Shown: piece after piece, positions 44,701-53,795 of the stretch | Layout of the letters: each line of letters opens with the position of its first letter | Numbering within the stretch: position 1 is the first letter of the stretch | Origin: Trileptium ribeirensis | Lineage: Eukaryota; Nematoda; Enoplea; Enoplida; Thoracostomopsidae | Assembly (NCBI GenBank): GCA_030248225.1 | Contig: JASANE010011869.1 | Span: 49,876-113,875, forward strand | Reading direction: 5' to 3' | DNA length: 64,000 bases | Position numbers and translations under genes: made by a program | Notes under the pieces: generated by a model | What the model was told of the DNA's origin: nothing | Seen by the model: only the letters and a program-made list of their open reading frames with translations | Database searches by the model: none

Positions 44701-47078
44701 TTCGAAGACCAGGTTCCGGTTCCGGTTCCGGATCCGGTTTAAATGGACGGTTCCGGTTGCTGGTTCAGGTTCCGGTAAATTTCGGTTCCGGTTATTCCCT
44801 GATATTTGTACATGCAAAATAATTTGGATCACATCAAGTTTGTCATTCCCGTACAGAACACGTCATGGAAACTTGATCAGAGCTTCATAGTCCATAGACA
44901 ACGTTTAACTGTGGGTCTAGAGGCTAAGCTTAGGCTTCAGAGTAAAACTAGGCTTAGGCTTAGCATTACGCTTTCTAAAACACAAAATATTATAGTATAT
45001 TTACGATACTGGAGAGGGCAAAACCTTGACATGATATATTTAGGGCAGACGGGTGTCTTGACATGGTCCAAAAATTTTAGGTGGTATATTTATTTTAACA
45101 CGCATCTGAAATAAACAGGTTAAACATAGCTGGAATGTGAAGATTTGCAGCTTAGGGCTACGCGACAACCTGTCCTTCGTTTTAGAAAACATGTTTGAAA
45201 TACATAATACCGTAAAAATAAATAATTTGTAACTTAGCTACCGATAATGTTTATTCAAATGTCCGTCGCGCTCCAAAGGCACAGCGTCTAAATGATCGGG
45301 ACGTTGAACAAGGCGCGGTTGTTTCATGTGGGCATTACTTCGACTCCCGACAACGGGAGCTGCAACCATATCAATACGGTTGCTGTCGGACGGTTTCTTA
45401 GCGATATGCTCTGGTGGTTTAAGCACAGCATCGGGGACTGAGAGTAGCTTTTTACGCTTCGATCCTAGTAGTTTTTGTAGCGAATCATTCGAGGCTACAC
45501 TAAGCGGTGCATGGTACTGTTGCAATGAATTATACGGAGATATAGAACGTCGACGGTTATTCAAGCTAAGCCGAGCAGCATACGCTTCGATGTCTTCTAT
45601 TTTGTTTGCCTGAAGTAATATTTGACCGATTGAGAATAATTAGCCTAATAGCAATATTTGGTTTAACATGAATAACAAAATCCAAATCTGCTATGTACTT
45701 TCTAGTATTTGTATTTTTATGTGCATCAGCCAGTCATATATAGGTGCCTGGGTCACTTAATACGACCTCAAAGGTTTATATCGTAAAAACGCAAAATGAA
45801 TACCGCCAAAGATGGGTTAGTAATTTTTGCAGTAAAGAAGGGGTTTAGTCTTTTTCTCAGGTATTTTTGAGAATGGAGGCGCAGGAGACAGCTGTCCCCG
45901 AGTTTGGAGCTATTTCCGGATTTAATGATTATTAATGGCTTCAGATTAGAGAACGGTGTCGTAAAGCAATATTATTTAAGCGTACGTTTTTTTTAAAAAG
46001 TTTTATTAAATTCCTATTAATATTTTTGGCACATGCAGACACATAATATTGAGTTTGCTTTCAGTTTATTATTGACAAAGTATGTGCCTGCGACGTGTTT
46101 GACAAGATTAAGATCGCTCTTTATATAAGCGTCACATGCTACTTTAGAAAACTATGCCATACTAAACTTTGCTATCAAAACGTTGCATCAAACTCAGAAA
46201 AACATGCATATGCATGTATATGTGTACATGAAGTGAATATTTTTTTGTTACCCGGATACGACTTTTACACGGTTTACGTGCGACGATTTATCAGTATGCA
46301 AAGTAACATATCGCACAGCGTACAAACACAATTATAACTTATAGTTATCTAGCTTGAGGCAACCATAGTCTTTAACTATATGAATACATAATTATAATAA
46401 TTACATATAGCCAACTGCCGTCGGGCCTTTAATGCACTAAATTCGAGAACAATATTTGTACCAAACCGGCAGCATTTATTATAGAAAAAAGCAAAAACCA
46501 TTATGCTATCTTGTTGCAAAGATATAGTGACCTATTTGTGCCTTTAACTACTTTGGCCATGCCAACCTGAAGTTTGTGATGCCGATGGTCCAAAGATATT
46601 TCCGCTAATTTCTGCATTATGATCTTGTGGCGACTAGTATAATGGCAAATTCTTACATAGTTAAGCATGAAGATTCTGTTTCTGGTTTTACTTGTTGTTT
46701 TTCTTTTATATTTCTCCTTTTTGCAATTATCATTAAATTCCAGTAATTTTTAACGGCAGTTGTTAATTTGCCGACCTAGGTGCTTAGTGTGATTACTACA
46801 GAACAAAGGTAATCATTTCACCCTTTAATCACATGTATTACACCGTCGTGAGTGGAAAAGCTGTCGGAATCACGTACCTGCTTCAATATGGAACCTTTAC
46901 TACTGCTGGAGACAAACAAAATCATATTTAACAAGCTAACCTTTTCCCGAGCTAAGCTCGACTTCACAGCAAATCCATTCGACTGCGAGACGATCAATGT
47001 ACAGCTCGTCACAAAGACAGAAAGCGTGAAATATTTGAATTTGAATGGTATAGGCGTCTTTTTTATAACGAGCCACAT
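23536..47078 (-). CDS. SDF4: SDF4/Cab45-like EF-hand calcium-binding protein, 8 exons, 466 aa
   Basis: Minus-strand gene with coding exons 47078-46941, 45609-45242, 40440-40330, 37828-37692, 35251-35141, 34542-34384, 26603-26413 and 23721-23536. All introns are GT-AG and all phases agree (0,2,2,1,1,1,0). The product has an N-terminal signal peptide (hydrophobic YFTLSVFVTSCTLIV), a low-complexity basic region, then the family signature PLERDGHLNKHYR. Six EF-hand loops start at residues 208, 247, 304, 342, 395 and 431; the third is degenerate, as it is in Cab45. Between them lies the conserved FRHPEHSR. The C terminus is HVEL, a KDEL-like retrieval signal, where vertebrate Cab45 ends HEEF. Cab45 binds calcium in the Golgi and secretory lumen and helps sort soluble cargo. 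The protein is about 100 residues longer than vertebrate Cab45, mostly through exon 2. Introns are rich in transposons. Confidence 0.93.
23680..24600 (-). repeat. Tandem array of the SDF4 exon 8 splice boundary, about 8 copies
   Basis: Units of about 101-125 bp start near GCTATCATTTCNTGAAAT at about 23,711, 23,825, 23,950, 24,051, 24,166, 24,278, 24,390 and 24,498. Shared blocks are ATCCACTACAAGCAAGATGCG, GTATTCGC and TTGCTAAACACGATG. The unit nearest the gene is the real exon 8 start, so each unit holds an acceptor-like site on the minus strand followed by the first codons. Confidence 0.85.
24884..25262. repeat. Five-copy 77-bp tandem repeat
   Basis: Units start at 24884, 24961, 25038, 25115 and 25192, with a constant 77-bp period. 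Each runs ATCGCCCGCGGAAGCTTTTT ... GACGGGAATTTTGATAGATA. Copies differ at only a few positions, so the array is young. It lies in SDF4 intron 7 next to the exon 8 array. Confidence 0.92.
26413..26603 (-). CDS. SDF4: SDF4 exon 7: EF-hand 4 and most of EF-hand 5
   Basis: Phase 1 acceptor GTGCTTCTAG and phase 0 donor AGT|GTAAGT. It encodes loop DANADGQVSEEE (residues 342-353), a polar linker, and DANRNGFVDLS. The last acidic position of the second loop is the first codon of exon 8. Confidence 0.92.
26965..28040. repeat. Cluster of poly-C motifs of the form GTAGC(n)GACC
   Basis: Motifs TGTAG-C(7-11)-GACC occur at about 27,330, 27,538, 27,674, 27,697, 27,982 and 28,005. One inverted copy, GTCGG(n)GGCTAC, is near 26,974. 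A C-less relative is near 28,028. The spacing is irregular. No open frame or element boundary is clear; the Gly-rich frames seen on the minus strand are a product of the motif. Confidence 0.7.
28646..28873. mobile_element. Possible MITE with AGGTGTC ends
   Basis: The left end ATAGGTGTCGAAGG and the right end, ending TTGACACCTACG, form short inverted termini with GGTGCGCCGG / CCGGCGCACG further in. A related sequence lies near 22,612-22,870. Boundaries are approximate. Confidence 0.45.
29191..29290 (+). repeat. Split direct repeat A1
   Basis: About 100 bp matching A2 at 31759-31864, sharing TTTTGCATAC, CAAATAAGGTACGGTTAT and a T-rich stretch ending in TATATAT. Identity is clearly reduced by age. 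Confidence 0.75.
29702..29956 (+). pseudogene. Gag-like fragment with CCHC zinc knuckle
   Basis: One frame encodes CIVCNHHGHWADECP, matching C-x2-C-x4-H-x4-C. It stops shortly after and the next domain continues in another frame, so the original polyprotein is frameshifted. Confidence 0.7.
30016..30340 (+). pseudogene. Reverse transcriptase fragment, DIRS-like
   Basis: Pieces in shifting frames read KKTRLILDLRYVNSH, HHFKID, then FDLKSKYFHLDE and TVLPFGLAVVPLSFT. These match the first palm-domain blocks of DIRS/Ngaro reverse transcriptases. The catalytic YxDD box was not found. Not functional. Confidence 0.75.
31170..31500 (+). pseudogene. RNase H-like fragment of the DIRS/Ngaro element
   Basis: In mixed frames the sequence reads KRGHSVWLFDFNCFADDRS and then NWIFPLVALLVRSLRHLCSC, a pattern typical of the region after RNase H in DIRS/Ngaro polyproteins. 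Stops and frameshifts are present. Confidence 0.55.
31666..31740 (+). repeat. Split direct repeat B1
   Basis: Matches B2 at 33211-33286, sharing CTAGTAAACCTATCCTTCG and TTGTAAATCTTGGAA. It lies immediately before A2. Confidence 0.75.
31759..31864 (+). repeat. Split direct repeat A2
   Basis: Second copy of A1, adjacent to B1, with small substitutions and indels. Confidence 0.75.
32085..32330. repeat. GATCGATTTCG-rich low-complexity block
   Basis: Dense AATCGATCGAAATTTCG and TTTCGTTTAAAC motifs, as in the MITE family at 42,009 and 55,975. Clear terminal repeats are missing here, so it is probably an insertion of that family or a fragment of it within the retroelement. Confidence 0.55.
32330..33115 (+). 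pseudogene. Tyrosine recombinase remnant
   Basis: In broken frames: a core-binding-like region (SYIYGFWTAIIWSHTL, AFESAKRLLSS), then FFGFSRASEVWQLRVSDV, then YSLLTGGAIAAAGVSNRI and MQQHGAWASETSKNS. This is the order of a DIRS/Ngaro recombinase. At the position expected for the catalytic Tyr there is a TAG stop. Not functional. Confidence 0.75.
33211..33286 (+). repeat. Split direct repeat B2, element 3' end
   Basis: Second copy of B1, marking the probable 3' end of the element. Confidence 0.75.
34384..34542 (-). CDS. SDF4: SDF4 exon 6: degenerate EF-hand 3
   Basis: Phase 1 acceptor ATTTTAAAG and phase 1 donor CTTG|GTAAGT. The loop DSDTKDGRLSPDE has 13 positions instead of 12, so it may not bind calcium normally. 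It is followed by EFLVFRHPEHSR, a strongly conserved Cab45 motif, and MAKDIMIDL, which leads into EF-hand 4. Confidence 0.92.
35141..35251 (-). CDS. SDF4: SDF4 exon 5: rest of EF-hand 2
   Basis: Phase 1 acceptor ACTTTTAG and phase 1 donor GACG|GTAAAA. It completes loop DRDGDGFATWDE (residues 247-258) and continues EYHYHFLVDNKLMDG. It is too short to show as a long open frame. The beginning of this exon and its acceptor are duplicated in the upstream intron (see the repeat at 35,217-35,515). Confidence 0.88.
35217..35515 (-). repeat. Two-copy duplication of the SDF4 exon 5 boundary
   Basis: A unit of about 156 bp is repeated (AAGTCGCAAAACCTA at about 35,240 and 35,396; CAAATTTGATCTTACGATTT in both). 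The first copy contains the real exon 5 acceptor and first codons. The second, deeper in the intron, keeps an AG acceptor on the minus strand but meets a stop within a few codons. Confidence 0.85.
36095..36379 (+). other. Coding-like open frame inside SDF4 intron 4
   Basis: About 95 open codons end in TAA on the strand opposite SDF4. The peptide (IMLQDFVKIIDTESTTAD, FLNKHYLELASMKNNLVSLS) has normal composition. A second frame upstream (KLVYLGFKLRSQIALDN) suggests a frameshift. It is probably an old retroelement or gene fragment; I recognise no family. Confidence 0.3.
36940..37079. mobile_element. Small MITE with TCAGAAATAA-type ends
   Basis: The left end, AATCACGGTCAGAAATAA, and the right end, ending TTATTTCTGAGAGTGACTGTA, are inverted relatives. 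The interior has CGCGAATATTCGC palindromes. A fragment of the same type (CAGTCACAGTCAGAAATAAGCG) lies beside SDF4 exon 4, near 37,848. Confidence 0.5.
37692..37828 (-). CDS. SDF4: SDF4 exon 4: EF-hand 1 and start of EF-hand 2
   Basis: Phase 2 acceptor TTTGTAG and phase 1 donor GATG|GTAAGT. It encodes loop DVDRDGKLSKHE (residues 208-219), a conserved ISWIQAMTEQHL helix, and the first half of the loop DRDGDG that is completed by exon 5. Confidence 0.92.
39270..39720. repeat. Three degenerate tandem units of about 165-180 bp
   Basis: Each unit contains ATTACCATTTT, a T-rich run, TTTTAGG followed by CYCAKGGRCC, and a related AAAACCC block; two also share CAGCGTAAATAAT. Units begin near 39,312, 39,476 and 39,656. 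They are diverged and non-coding. Confidence 0.65.
40330..40440 (-). CDS. SDF4: SDF4 exon 3
   Basis: The acceptor is TTTTTTCAG and the donor is GGCAA|GTATGT, phase 2 on both sides. It encodes KELLFGENNHKAAN to ELIAVFGK, leading into the helix of EF-hand 1. An EF-like string further into the intron (RDLDMDG, about 40,264-40,284) is not part of the gene. Confidence 0.85.
41378..41434 (-). tRNA. tRNA-like sequence (pseudogene or SINE head)
   Basis: On the minus strand, GTTGCGTGAGTGGCCGATTGG resembles an A box in a Ser/Leu-like D arm, and GGTTCAATCC is a good B box. Seven pairs (three A/T or G/C-flanked wobbles included) can form between GTTGCGT and GCGCAAT. At 57 nt it is too short for a full tRNA; the anticodon arm is deleted. 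It is probably a tRNA pseudogene or the head of a SINE. Confidence 0.5.
42009..42315. mobile_element. TA-flanked mariner-like MITE
   Basis: The ends TACAGTTACAATCAGAAT and ATTCTGATTGTAACTGTA are perfect inverted repeats. Taking TA as target duplication leaves CAGT...ACTG ends, the Tc1/mariner pattern. The interior is rich in AAACGAAATTCGTTAAA and CGATCGAAATC motifs. It lies in SDF4 intron 2. Confidence 0.85.
43610..44801. mobile_element. Non-autonomous hAT element with perfect 8-bp target duplication
   Basis: The termini are CAGGGAGTAACCGGAA and, reverse-complemented from the right, CAGGGAATAACCGGAA. The flanks 43602-43609 and 44802-44809 are both ATATTTGT. Both ends carry runs of the subterminal motif GGTTCCGG. 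The 1,192-bp interior has no transposase frame. CAGGG ends with an 8-bp duplication are diagnostic of hAT. It lies in SDF4 intron 2. Confidence 0.92.
45242..45609 (-). CDS. SDF4: SDF4 exon 2: N-terminal extension and family signature
   Basis: The acceptor is ATTACTTCAG (phase 0) and the donor is ATCG|GTAGCT (phase 2). It encodes residues 47 to the first two bases of codon 169. Most of it is polar, Arg/Lys/Ser-rich sequence without a known domain (ARLSLNNRRRSISPYNS, GSKRKKLLSV). The end, RPDHLDAVPLERDGHLNK, matches the conserved start of mature Cab45. The extension has several dibasic sites and may be processed or disordered. Confidence 0.85.
46941..47078 (-). CDS. SDF4: SDF4 exon 1: signal peptide
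   Basis: It encodes residues 1-46: MWLVIKKTPIPFKFK, a hydrophobic core, then SQSNGFAVKSSLAREK. The donor is AAG|GTTAGC, phase 0. The lysine-rich start followed by a hydrophobic helix fits a signal peptide. The plus-strand frame over the same bases is its shadow. Confidence 0.75.
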
Positions 47079-49800
47079 AAAGCGAACAGAAATAGCTTCA
47101 GGAAAATGATTAGGACAAAAATATTGATAGCCTAAATCTTTAAGGATGTAAGTTTGTACCTGCTGAGCTATTATACAATCTATGAAAGAAAAGTCATAGC
47201 ATATAGAGTTAATGAGTCAACTATTCACGAATCACGAAATATTACTTAATATGCAACCTACGGTTAAATCACGCCTATCTTAAAAGTGTGGCGACGAAAG
47301 TTTTGTTTTCTCGACATTTTAACACAAACGCCGAATTTATTAACAATATTGGCCATTATAAAAAGTTCAATTTTTAAATTTTTTTCACCACCCAATGTAC
47401 GAATCCATTACTTACAACATCGGTGATCTAACAGGTAATAAGATAGCTCATGATAATGAGAATGCGTGATCATTTGTGCCGTAGCAGAGCTGACAGCTAG
47501 TTTCAAAGAACTGTTAAATAAAATAATTTCTCTGAAACTTTAACTCAAATGGGTCCATTATTTGAAACGTCCAGGTAAATATTTTCGGAACAGTATCACA
47601 AAAGCATATTATGTATAAAGCTGCAGCGGCGTATTTGTCTTAACAACATATTATCATTGATACTCAAACCTCACAATCTAGTAAAATTTTCCCTTTAAGC
47701 ATACTTTTTAACATCCCAGGATAATTGAATATAGTTTAATTTATATTTGTTATAACCAGGATCCCACAGGCGAGCTGAAACGGAGCGAGCGTGGTTGTTC
47801 AGGAATACTCCACCAAGCTTGAAATATAGCTTCACTGGTATTTTTGTGCAATATAAAATATGTTGTGTGAAAATACGGTCCTACAAAGAAGAGCACCACA
47901 GCCTGTAATGTGACACTTACAGCAACGACAGGTCTCTGATTGTAATACCATCGTAGTCACCGTGCTTGAAAACTTGTATAAGAATGTTTTGCCGCTCGCA
48001 CCCCACAATAACGTGCCACAAAAGCAAAAATGTTCTGTAAGAATAGGTCGGCATATCCTAATATACCCATATCGCCCTGAAAAAAAACGATACAGAAACA
48101 TCAGCTCTCCGACGGCAAAACCATTGTATTCTGGGTGTTGAAAACCTATATAAAGACGACGTGACCTTCGTACCCAGCAATAATGTAACAAAGCAAAAAA
48201 GGTTTTATATGAAAATGGTTTAGTCGATCCCAACCACAGTATTTGTAGTTTGTTTAGACTGTGATTGAGATAAGTTCACAAAAAGTGTAAATATTAATGT
48301 GACAGTAATAAGAACTCAACAAAGACAAGTTTTCAACGAACGCTAAAATGATAATTCAATACTGTTTAGTAATACTCCACGATTTGGGTCCAAATTTCTA
48401 TGTTTATTTCACACACTATTCCTCCACTTGAAAATAATATTCCTTGCAACTTGGTATCATAATCGGTCCAAATTCTGAAATTTCTTTTGCAACACGAGTA
48501 TATACATACCTACGATACGGTTTACGAAAATTTTACTCCAGTTACCTGTAGTGAATGCGATTCTCATAAATTTTAATGTACGTGTTTCCTCCGTTATTAA
48601 ACTGGCATTTTCTCTATCTAAAATTTCGAACCATTTTTGAAACTTGAAACTTTTGACAAATCTCAAATTTGTCTTAGGAATAGTATCTGGAGTAATTTTT
48701 ATCCTTTGCCATTGGACATACCATATAAATACTTAACCACCAGAGCAAACAAATTGAACTAATCCCTGGCTTACGCATTAACGATATAGCAGATGCAGTA
48801 TAGCTAGTAATAATTATCATAGATCAGGGTTCTGTTTTGTTCTTCGGTTATTCAATTGAATAGGTCAATTAATATAATAGAACCCTGATCTAGAATGACA
48901 AGGAGCAACAGTACTTGTTTTCCGCTATACACCTGATGGGAAAACCAGGCATCACTGCAACTCGCTTGCTTAGGTGGCTAATATAGCAGATACGACATAG
49001 ATAATTGTCATTCTAGTAGAACAAAGTTCTATTTTATCCTAATCCATTTAAATAAAACCGAAGAATAAAATTAACTAAATACTAAATTAATACTTTAACC
49101 ACCTATTTAGCCGGAAGGGTTATATTAAGGCCTGGTTCACTGATTACCGAGAAACTATTCTAGTAGTAACAAACTGAACGACAATAATAAACGAACTGTA
49201 TAAACCACGCGAGTGCTAGGAAATAAAAGCTAGGCATTTACCAGCCGAGAGGTGAGGATACAGGAGAAGCTGACAAGCAAAGAAAACTATAATAGTCACA
49301 GAACACGAGCGCAGAAATAAACCCACTCGGTTTCAGTTTATAACTGCAAAGCTGCGAGTCTACCGGCAGCACAAGCCGTAGCCAAAACAACAATAACAAA
49401 ATACAAAAGGTACTAAAATGCTTCGACTATGTGGAACCGGAGTGCTAAAATGACAGAACTAGATGTCGCGTACGGGTGCCTTAGGGCATTCAAACAGTGG
49501 GTTTAAAGAGGGTACCTTTGAACTGGATGGGCGGCCGGATAGCCATGGAGCGTGATCCAAACTTTGTGTCATGTAAAATTTTCAATTGTCATAATAAAAG
49601 ATATATAATTCATGTTGTACTGTTTATCGACTATCACGCTACACCAGCCCGACATACGCGGGTCTGATTTTCGCATGACAGTACAAATTTAACGAACCTA
49701 ACCTGCAAGTATCCGGCCTGTCCCACAACTATTGTGTACATAATCATTTGTGCGTTGCTGTTGCGGAATAAATGATAAATATGCGCATCAGGACAGGCTA
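47079..49800. other. Upstream region of SDF4, no supported gene
   Basis: AT-rich. Two diverged tandem units lie at about 47,870-48,215 (shared CAGCAATAATGTAACAAAGCA-like and TTGAAAAC-TATA blocks) but are not open. A short inverted pair, AGATCAGGGTTCT / AGAACCCTGATCT, lies at about 48,822-48,892. The SDF4 promoter should lie just above 47,078; no clear TATA element was assigned. Confidence 0.45.
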
Positions 49801-49813
49801 GAAACAGTGGTCA

Positions 49814-49953
49814 GAATACTTTCAACAATCGTTTCTTCTTTTTCTGCTCCTGCGATTTCGGTGCCCAAGGCCTATCCGGATGCGCCCGCTTGTCATTTGA
49901 AATATACATATCTGTATTGACTACACAAATGATATGATTTGCAATATGTAAGG
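49814..49953 (-). CDS. Possible C-terminal exon with basic tail
   Basis: The acceptor-like CATTTGTGTAG precedes an open minus-strand stretch reading MYISNDKRAHPDRPWAPKS and QEQKKKKRLLKVF before a stop. Composition is coding-like and the tail resembles a nuclear localisation signal. No upstream exon could be linked, and I do not recognise the protein. Confidence 0.3.
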
Positions 49954-51319
49954 TGCCAGGACATTGTAATATGTGATGCGTGTCAGGAGGAGTCTGAGGC
50001 ACCGGTCAGAATTCTCACGAAACTTGGGTTGAGATATTTTGACACGCTTTAGGTTTCGAAGGGATCGGTCCTGACATGCACACCTGATTTTAATACTGTG
50101 CACGCTTCCGAATATTTTGAACGAGCATACACGCAGTAATGGGTAAGCATATGGGGTCGAGGTAGAAGATAAATTGACTAAAATTTATAACAAATAGCCC
50201 TGCGAGTAAGGCCGATATAAATCCAAAAATTTCGGGTTTTGCCGGAAGCTAAGGGCACGAAAATTTACATACCTATTGCTGTTTTCAAATCGGACATTCG
50301 AGGCCATCCAACACTTAGTCGGAAGTAATTAGGGGACCTCATCCATGCACTGGAATGCCCATTTTTATAAGCCTCAAAGTATCACAAAAATTCCCGATTT
50401 TTTGGCTCCACACCCCACAACACAATATACTCTCATTCCACCGAAAACCGGGGTCACCAACCTCTACGGATCCACTCGGGATCCCAATAACCCACTTGAG
50501 ATTTTAAAATTTTTCATATCGCAGACCTAAAACGGCCACTAATAGGTCATCCATTGGAGATGCCTTAAAAATTCTACTTTCTTTAGTAAGCGATTTACCA
50601 GAGCTGAGATCTGATCCAGCCCCCTGCCGACTGCTCTAAGTTTTACTACAATAGTAAAAAATGTCAATATCCTCATCAAAATCGAGCGTCCTAAAAGCTG
50701 ATATATTTCTTCTCTGAGCAAACCTCACGCCGATCAACGCGAGGTTTAGTTGTTTTTGTCGCCCAGGCGCTTGTATGCCACACATACCCATTTGTCAACC
50801 AACATAAACATTTATCATTGCGTTTGACTGGCGTCTATCGGTACAGGCTGACATTAAATTTATGCGGTGTACGTAGCTGCTTGTATGCTGTCCTGGCTTA
50901 AAGTTTCAAATTTGAGGGTTATTGCTTTCTTTATATAATTTTAAAATTTTGAAAGTTGGGTCTCTCTCAAGCTTTAACGATTTCTGGGCACCAAAAGAGA
51001 CAAAAAATCGAAGGGGGGGGGTAGACAATAGGTATAAAAGAAGATTGCCCGTTGCAGGGTTGGAGTCTGTCGAGTTGGTAATCTCTGAGGTGGGGTTTAT
51101 GTTTTTGCCGGTTTTCGCCATTTATTCCCGTTTTCTGCTCTTGCTTTAGTTTTGCTTCGTTCTTATGGCTTTGATTTTGGGCTTATTAATCTATCCAGGT
51201 GGGTCTTTCCTCGTGCGGCATGCGGGAAAGCCTCCCCTGGTCTTTTGAATCTAAAACTCGCACGGGCAGCCCTTATATGTGCTGAAGCCTCCTAAAGATG
51301 CTCTGAAATATTGGCAGGT

Positions 51320-52030
51320 TTTTCCAAGCCGTGCAGCAACGGTAGGGAGCCCCGTTGATCTTTTAACAGTACGTCCAGGGCCAGTCCGCGGCGGCATCGT
51401 CGCAACGCGTTGCTGTTTCGGGTACGGGACGGTACGCTACGGAACCACGCACAGCCCTCTCTGTCTTTTCTTCTCCTTGGTGAGCTCCGCTGGAAGTTCA
51501 CAAGTCACCGGTCTATATGTTTTTATCAAAGGAACGGTTTCCAGTTTGGCGTAGACTGGCGGCACGCGAGTAGCTCCCGATATTCAGTTGCATGCGAGCG
51601 TTAAACCACGGGTTTTTGGAGAAACCCCAACAAAATCTTGATTAAAATCAGCAGTGATCATTTGCAAACTGGGTCAAGAAGAAATAATTTAACGTGGTAA
51701 CAAAAACGCCTCCGTTGGAGCGTCCAGTAAAATTCGACTGTATGTAATCGCCGAGATGGCCCCGTCAAGAACCTCAACGAGTCTTCTCAAGCTGTGCGGC
51801 CACGGTAGGGAGACTCGTCGTATCTTAGACAGAACACGAACAAAAGAAAGAGATCGAATCAACTGCGATCCGAAAGATTCGCTATACTTAGAGTCATCGA
51901 GACCGCTCCCACGTAGTCGAGCTACTACCCTCGTGAGATTTCGAAACTAGCATGGAGGCTAGGTGTGAATTCTCAAGCCGTGCAGCTACGGCAGAGATCC
52001 ACGTCGGAATTTCTATTTTAGCATCGGACA
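51320..52030. repeat. Three dispersed copies of an AAGCCGTGCAGCNACGG motif
   Basis: Related blocks near 51,328, 51,788 and 51,973 share AAGCYGTGCRGC-ACGG followed by TAGGGAG or close variants. The core can form a short hairpin, CCGT-loop-ACGG. The region is GC-richer than its surroundings, with only short frames. Origin unknown. Confidence 0.5.
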
Positions 52031-52099
52031 CTAAAAAGGGCAAGCAACGTAGCCCTGGGTTCGGGTAACGCGGCATTGACCCTTGGATTACGGCCTTTA

Positions 52100-53340
52100 T
52101 CGCTCATACTCAGTCTCGGTGTCAACCATTTTTCTATATCAAGGGATGGGAACTCACGCTATACCTCCCCTGATTGTGGCAAGGCGTACACAGATGGCTC
52201 CATACTCCATTGGCGTTCATAAAACGGGAAGAACATAAACCATGTAAGACTAGAAAAACAACACAAAAATCGAACAGTGAAGTAGTAGACAGTGGAAACT
52301 ACGCTTAAAACAACTCGAATATATAAATTCAGTTAAGGAATTATAGGATTGGTACAACTGCCGGCAGCCAACTAAGCTAACCGGTTCCATTAGGATATCT
52401 AGCGGTTCACCGGGGAAGTTCATAGGTTGTCCGACCACCACAGCGGGGAAAGGTGGTGCAGCTGGAATCCCTTAGGACCAGAACTGGTCCTAGTACAATT
52501 TGAAGCTTACCGTGAACTATATACAGACCTCACTAGTATTACATTACGCACAGAAGAGTAGCAATACACTCACTAGTCCCACATTACAAATAATCTGCTT
52601 GGCCACTAAGTGTAACACATACCAATTTCAAATATTCATGAAGACCAATGTTTTCCTTGATTTTCCCCGGCTACATAGAATTTAGTGCTATAGCATAGAA
52701 TATACACTGAAATTTGCAGAGTAGATAAGAAAAACGGGACAACAACAAATTAGAGCAAAAGTAGCCATTGCTGGGTTTTATGCCAACAAAGGGCGCTACA
52801 TTTTTAATAAAAAATTGCTAATATTCCATCTATAAACTTTAGTTTGAAGAACGCCTTTTTATTAGTCGCTCAATTGTCATCCAGAAGTCACTTTTATTTC
52901 AAGCAAACAGCGCATCGAGGAAGATTTCTTCAATAAGAAAACCTTGTTTAAAAACAAAACTGTTGACGAAAACGATGCAATACAAGTAAAAATCTATACG
53001 TTGGCCAAGACAATTCATAAGTATGTTTATAGATACCACGAGCAAACAACAATAATACATTGAATTAAAATACCTTCAAGGCCTCAATGAATCAAATTGC
53101 CACACACATTACACACTATATCCAATTTTACTTTATAAATATATATTATACATGTATACGTATTTATATAATACATTTTGAACATACTAGAAATATTTGT
53201 AAACAGATATGCGGTATACAAATATATACTTAGCACAGGTGCCCTTAAGAGTAGGGCTCTTCTCCTCTCTTAAGGGTTATATACACCCCTAATCCACACT
53301 TATCCATGATGCTCCGCACCATCGAATATTCTGAGCAGGG
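52100..53340. other. Nothing assignable
   Basis: AT-rich non-coding sequence with no open frame of note, terminal repeats or RNA gene that I can support. Confidence 0.45.
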
Positions 53341-53359
53341 ACATGGATCACACTGGAAG

Positions 53360-53575
53360 AGGGGACCAATATCAAACTGGAGGGGCCAATATCAAACGGA
53401 AGGGGGTACCACTATCAAGCTGGATGGGGCACCAATATCAAACTGAAAGAGCAAGAAACCACTATCAAACTGGAGGGGGACACCAATATCAAGCTGACTG
53501 GAGGGGGCACCAATATCAAACTGATTGGAGGGGCACCAATATCAAGCTGGAAAGGAGCACCGCTATCAAACGAGA
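53360..53575 (+). repeat. Minisatellite of about 25-30 bp units
   Basis: Eight to nine imperfect copies of GGGGCACCAATATCAAACTGG-like units. In one frame they read HQYQTG repeatedly, but units vary in length and frame, so translation is unlikely. Confidence 0.85.
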
Positions 53576-53704
53576 TTTTATAAAGACCCACATGTTGGAT
53601 GTTGGCATGTTGGACCGGAGGTACACCAAAGCGAACCTACATATCTCTATAACCAATCAACATATACTGGCAGTATTAGGTTGATTTCGTGGAGATCAAT
53701 GTAC

Positions 53705-53795
53705 CAGTGTTATATACGATATGTCGTATGTAACACATGTTACATACAACATGCCGTATGTAATACAGCTACGTACGACATGTCGTATGTAACAA
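53705..53795. repeat. Palindromic ACGACATGTCGT repeat cluster
   Basis: Three to four copies of a TACGACATGTCGTATGTAAC-like palindrome are spaced about 30 bp apart just after the minisatellite. Confidence 0.7.

Noticed and set aside
46852..47109. Plus-strand 85-codon open frame
   Set aside because: It overlaps SDF4 exon 1, whose signal peptide, phase and donor agree with exon 2. The plus frame has no domain or splice context.
47832..48233. 133-codon minus-strand frame
   Set aside because: It spans two diverged direct repeats. The frame appears to be chance; neither strand gives a consistent protein across both units.
51750..52000. Possible hammerhead ribozyme (CTCGTGAG...CGAAAC) near the repeated motif
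   Set aside because: The conserved CUGANGA core is not matched and flanking stems could not be closed.
53343..53684. Open frame with HQYQTG repeats
   Set aside because: It is produced by the minisatellite. Unit lengths change frame, and there is no start context or splice site.
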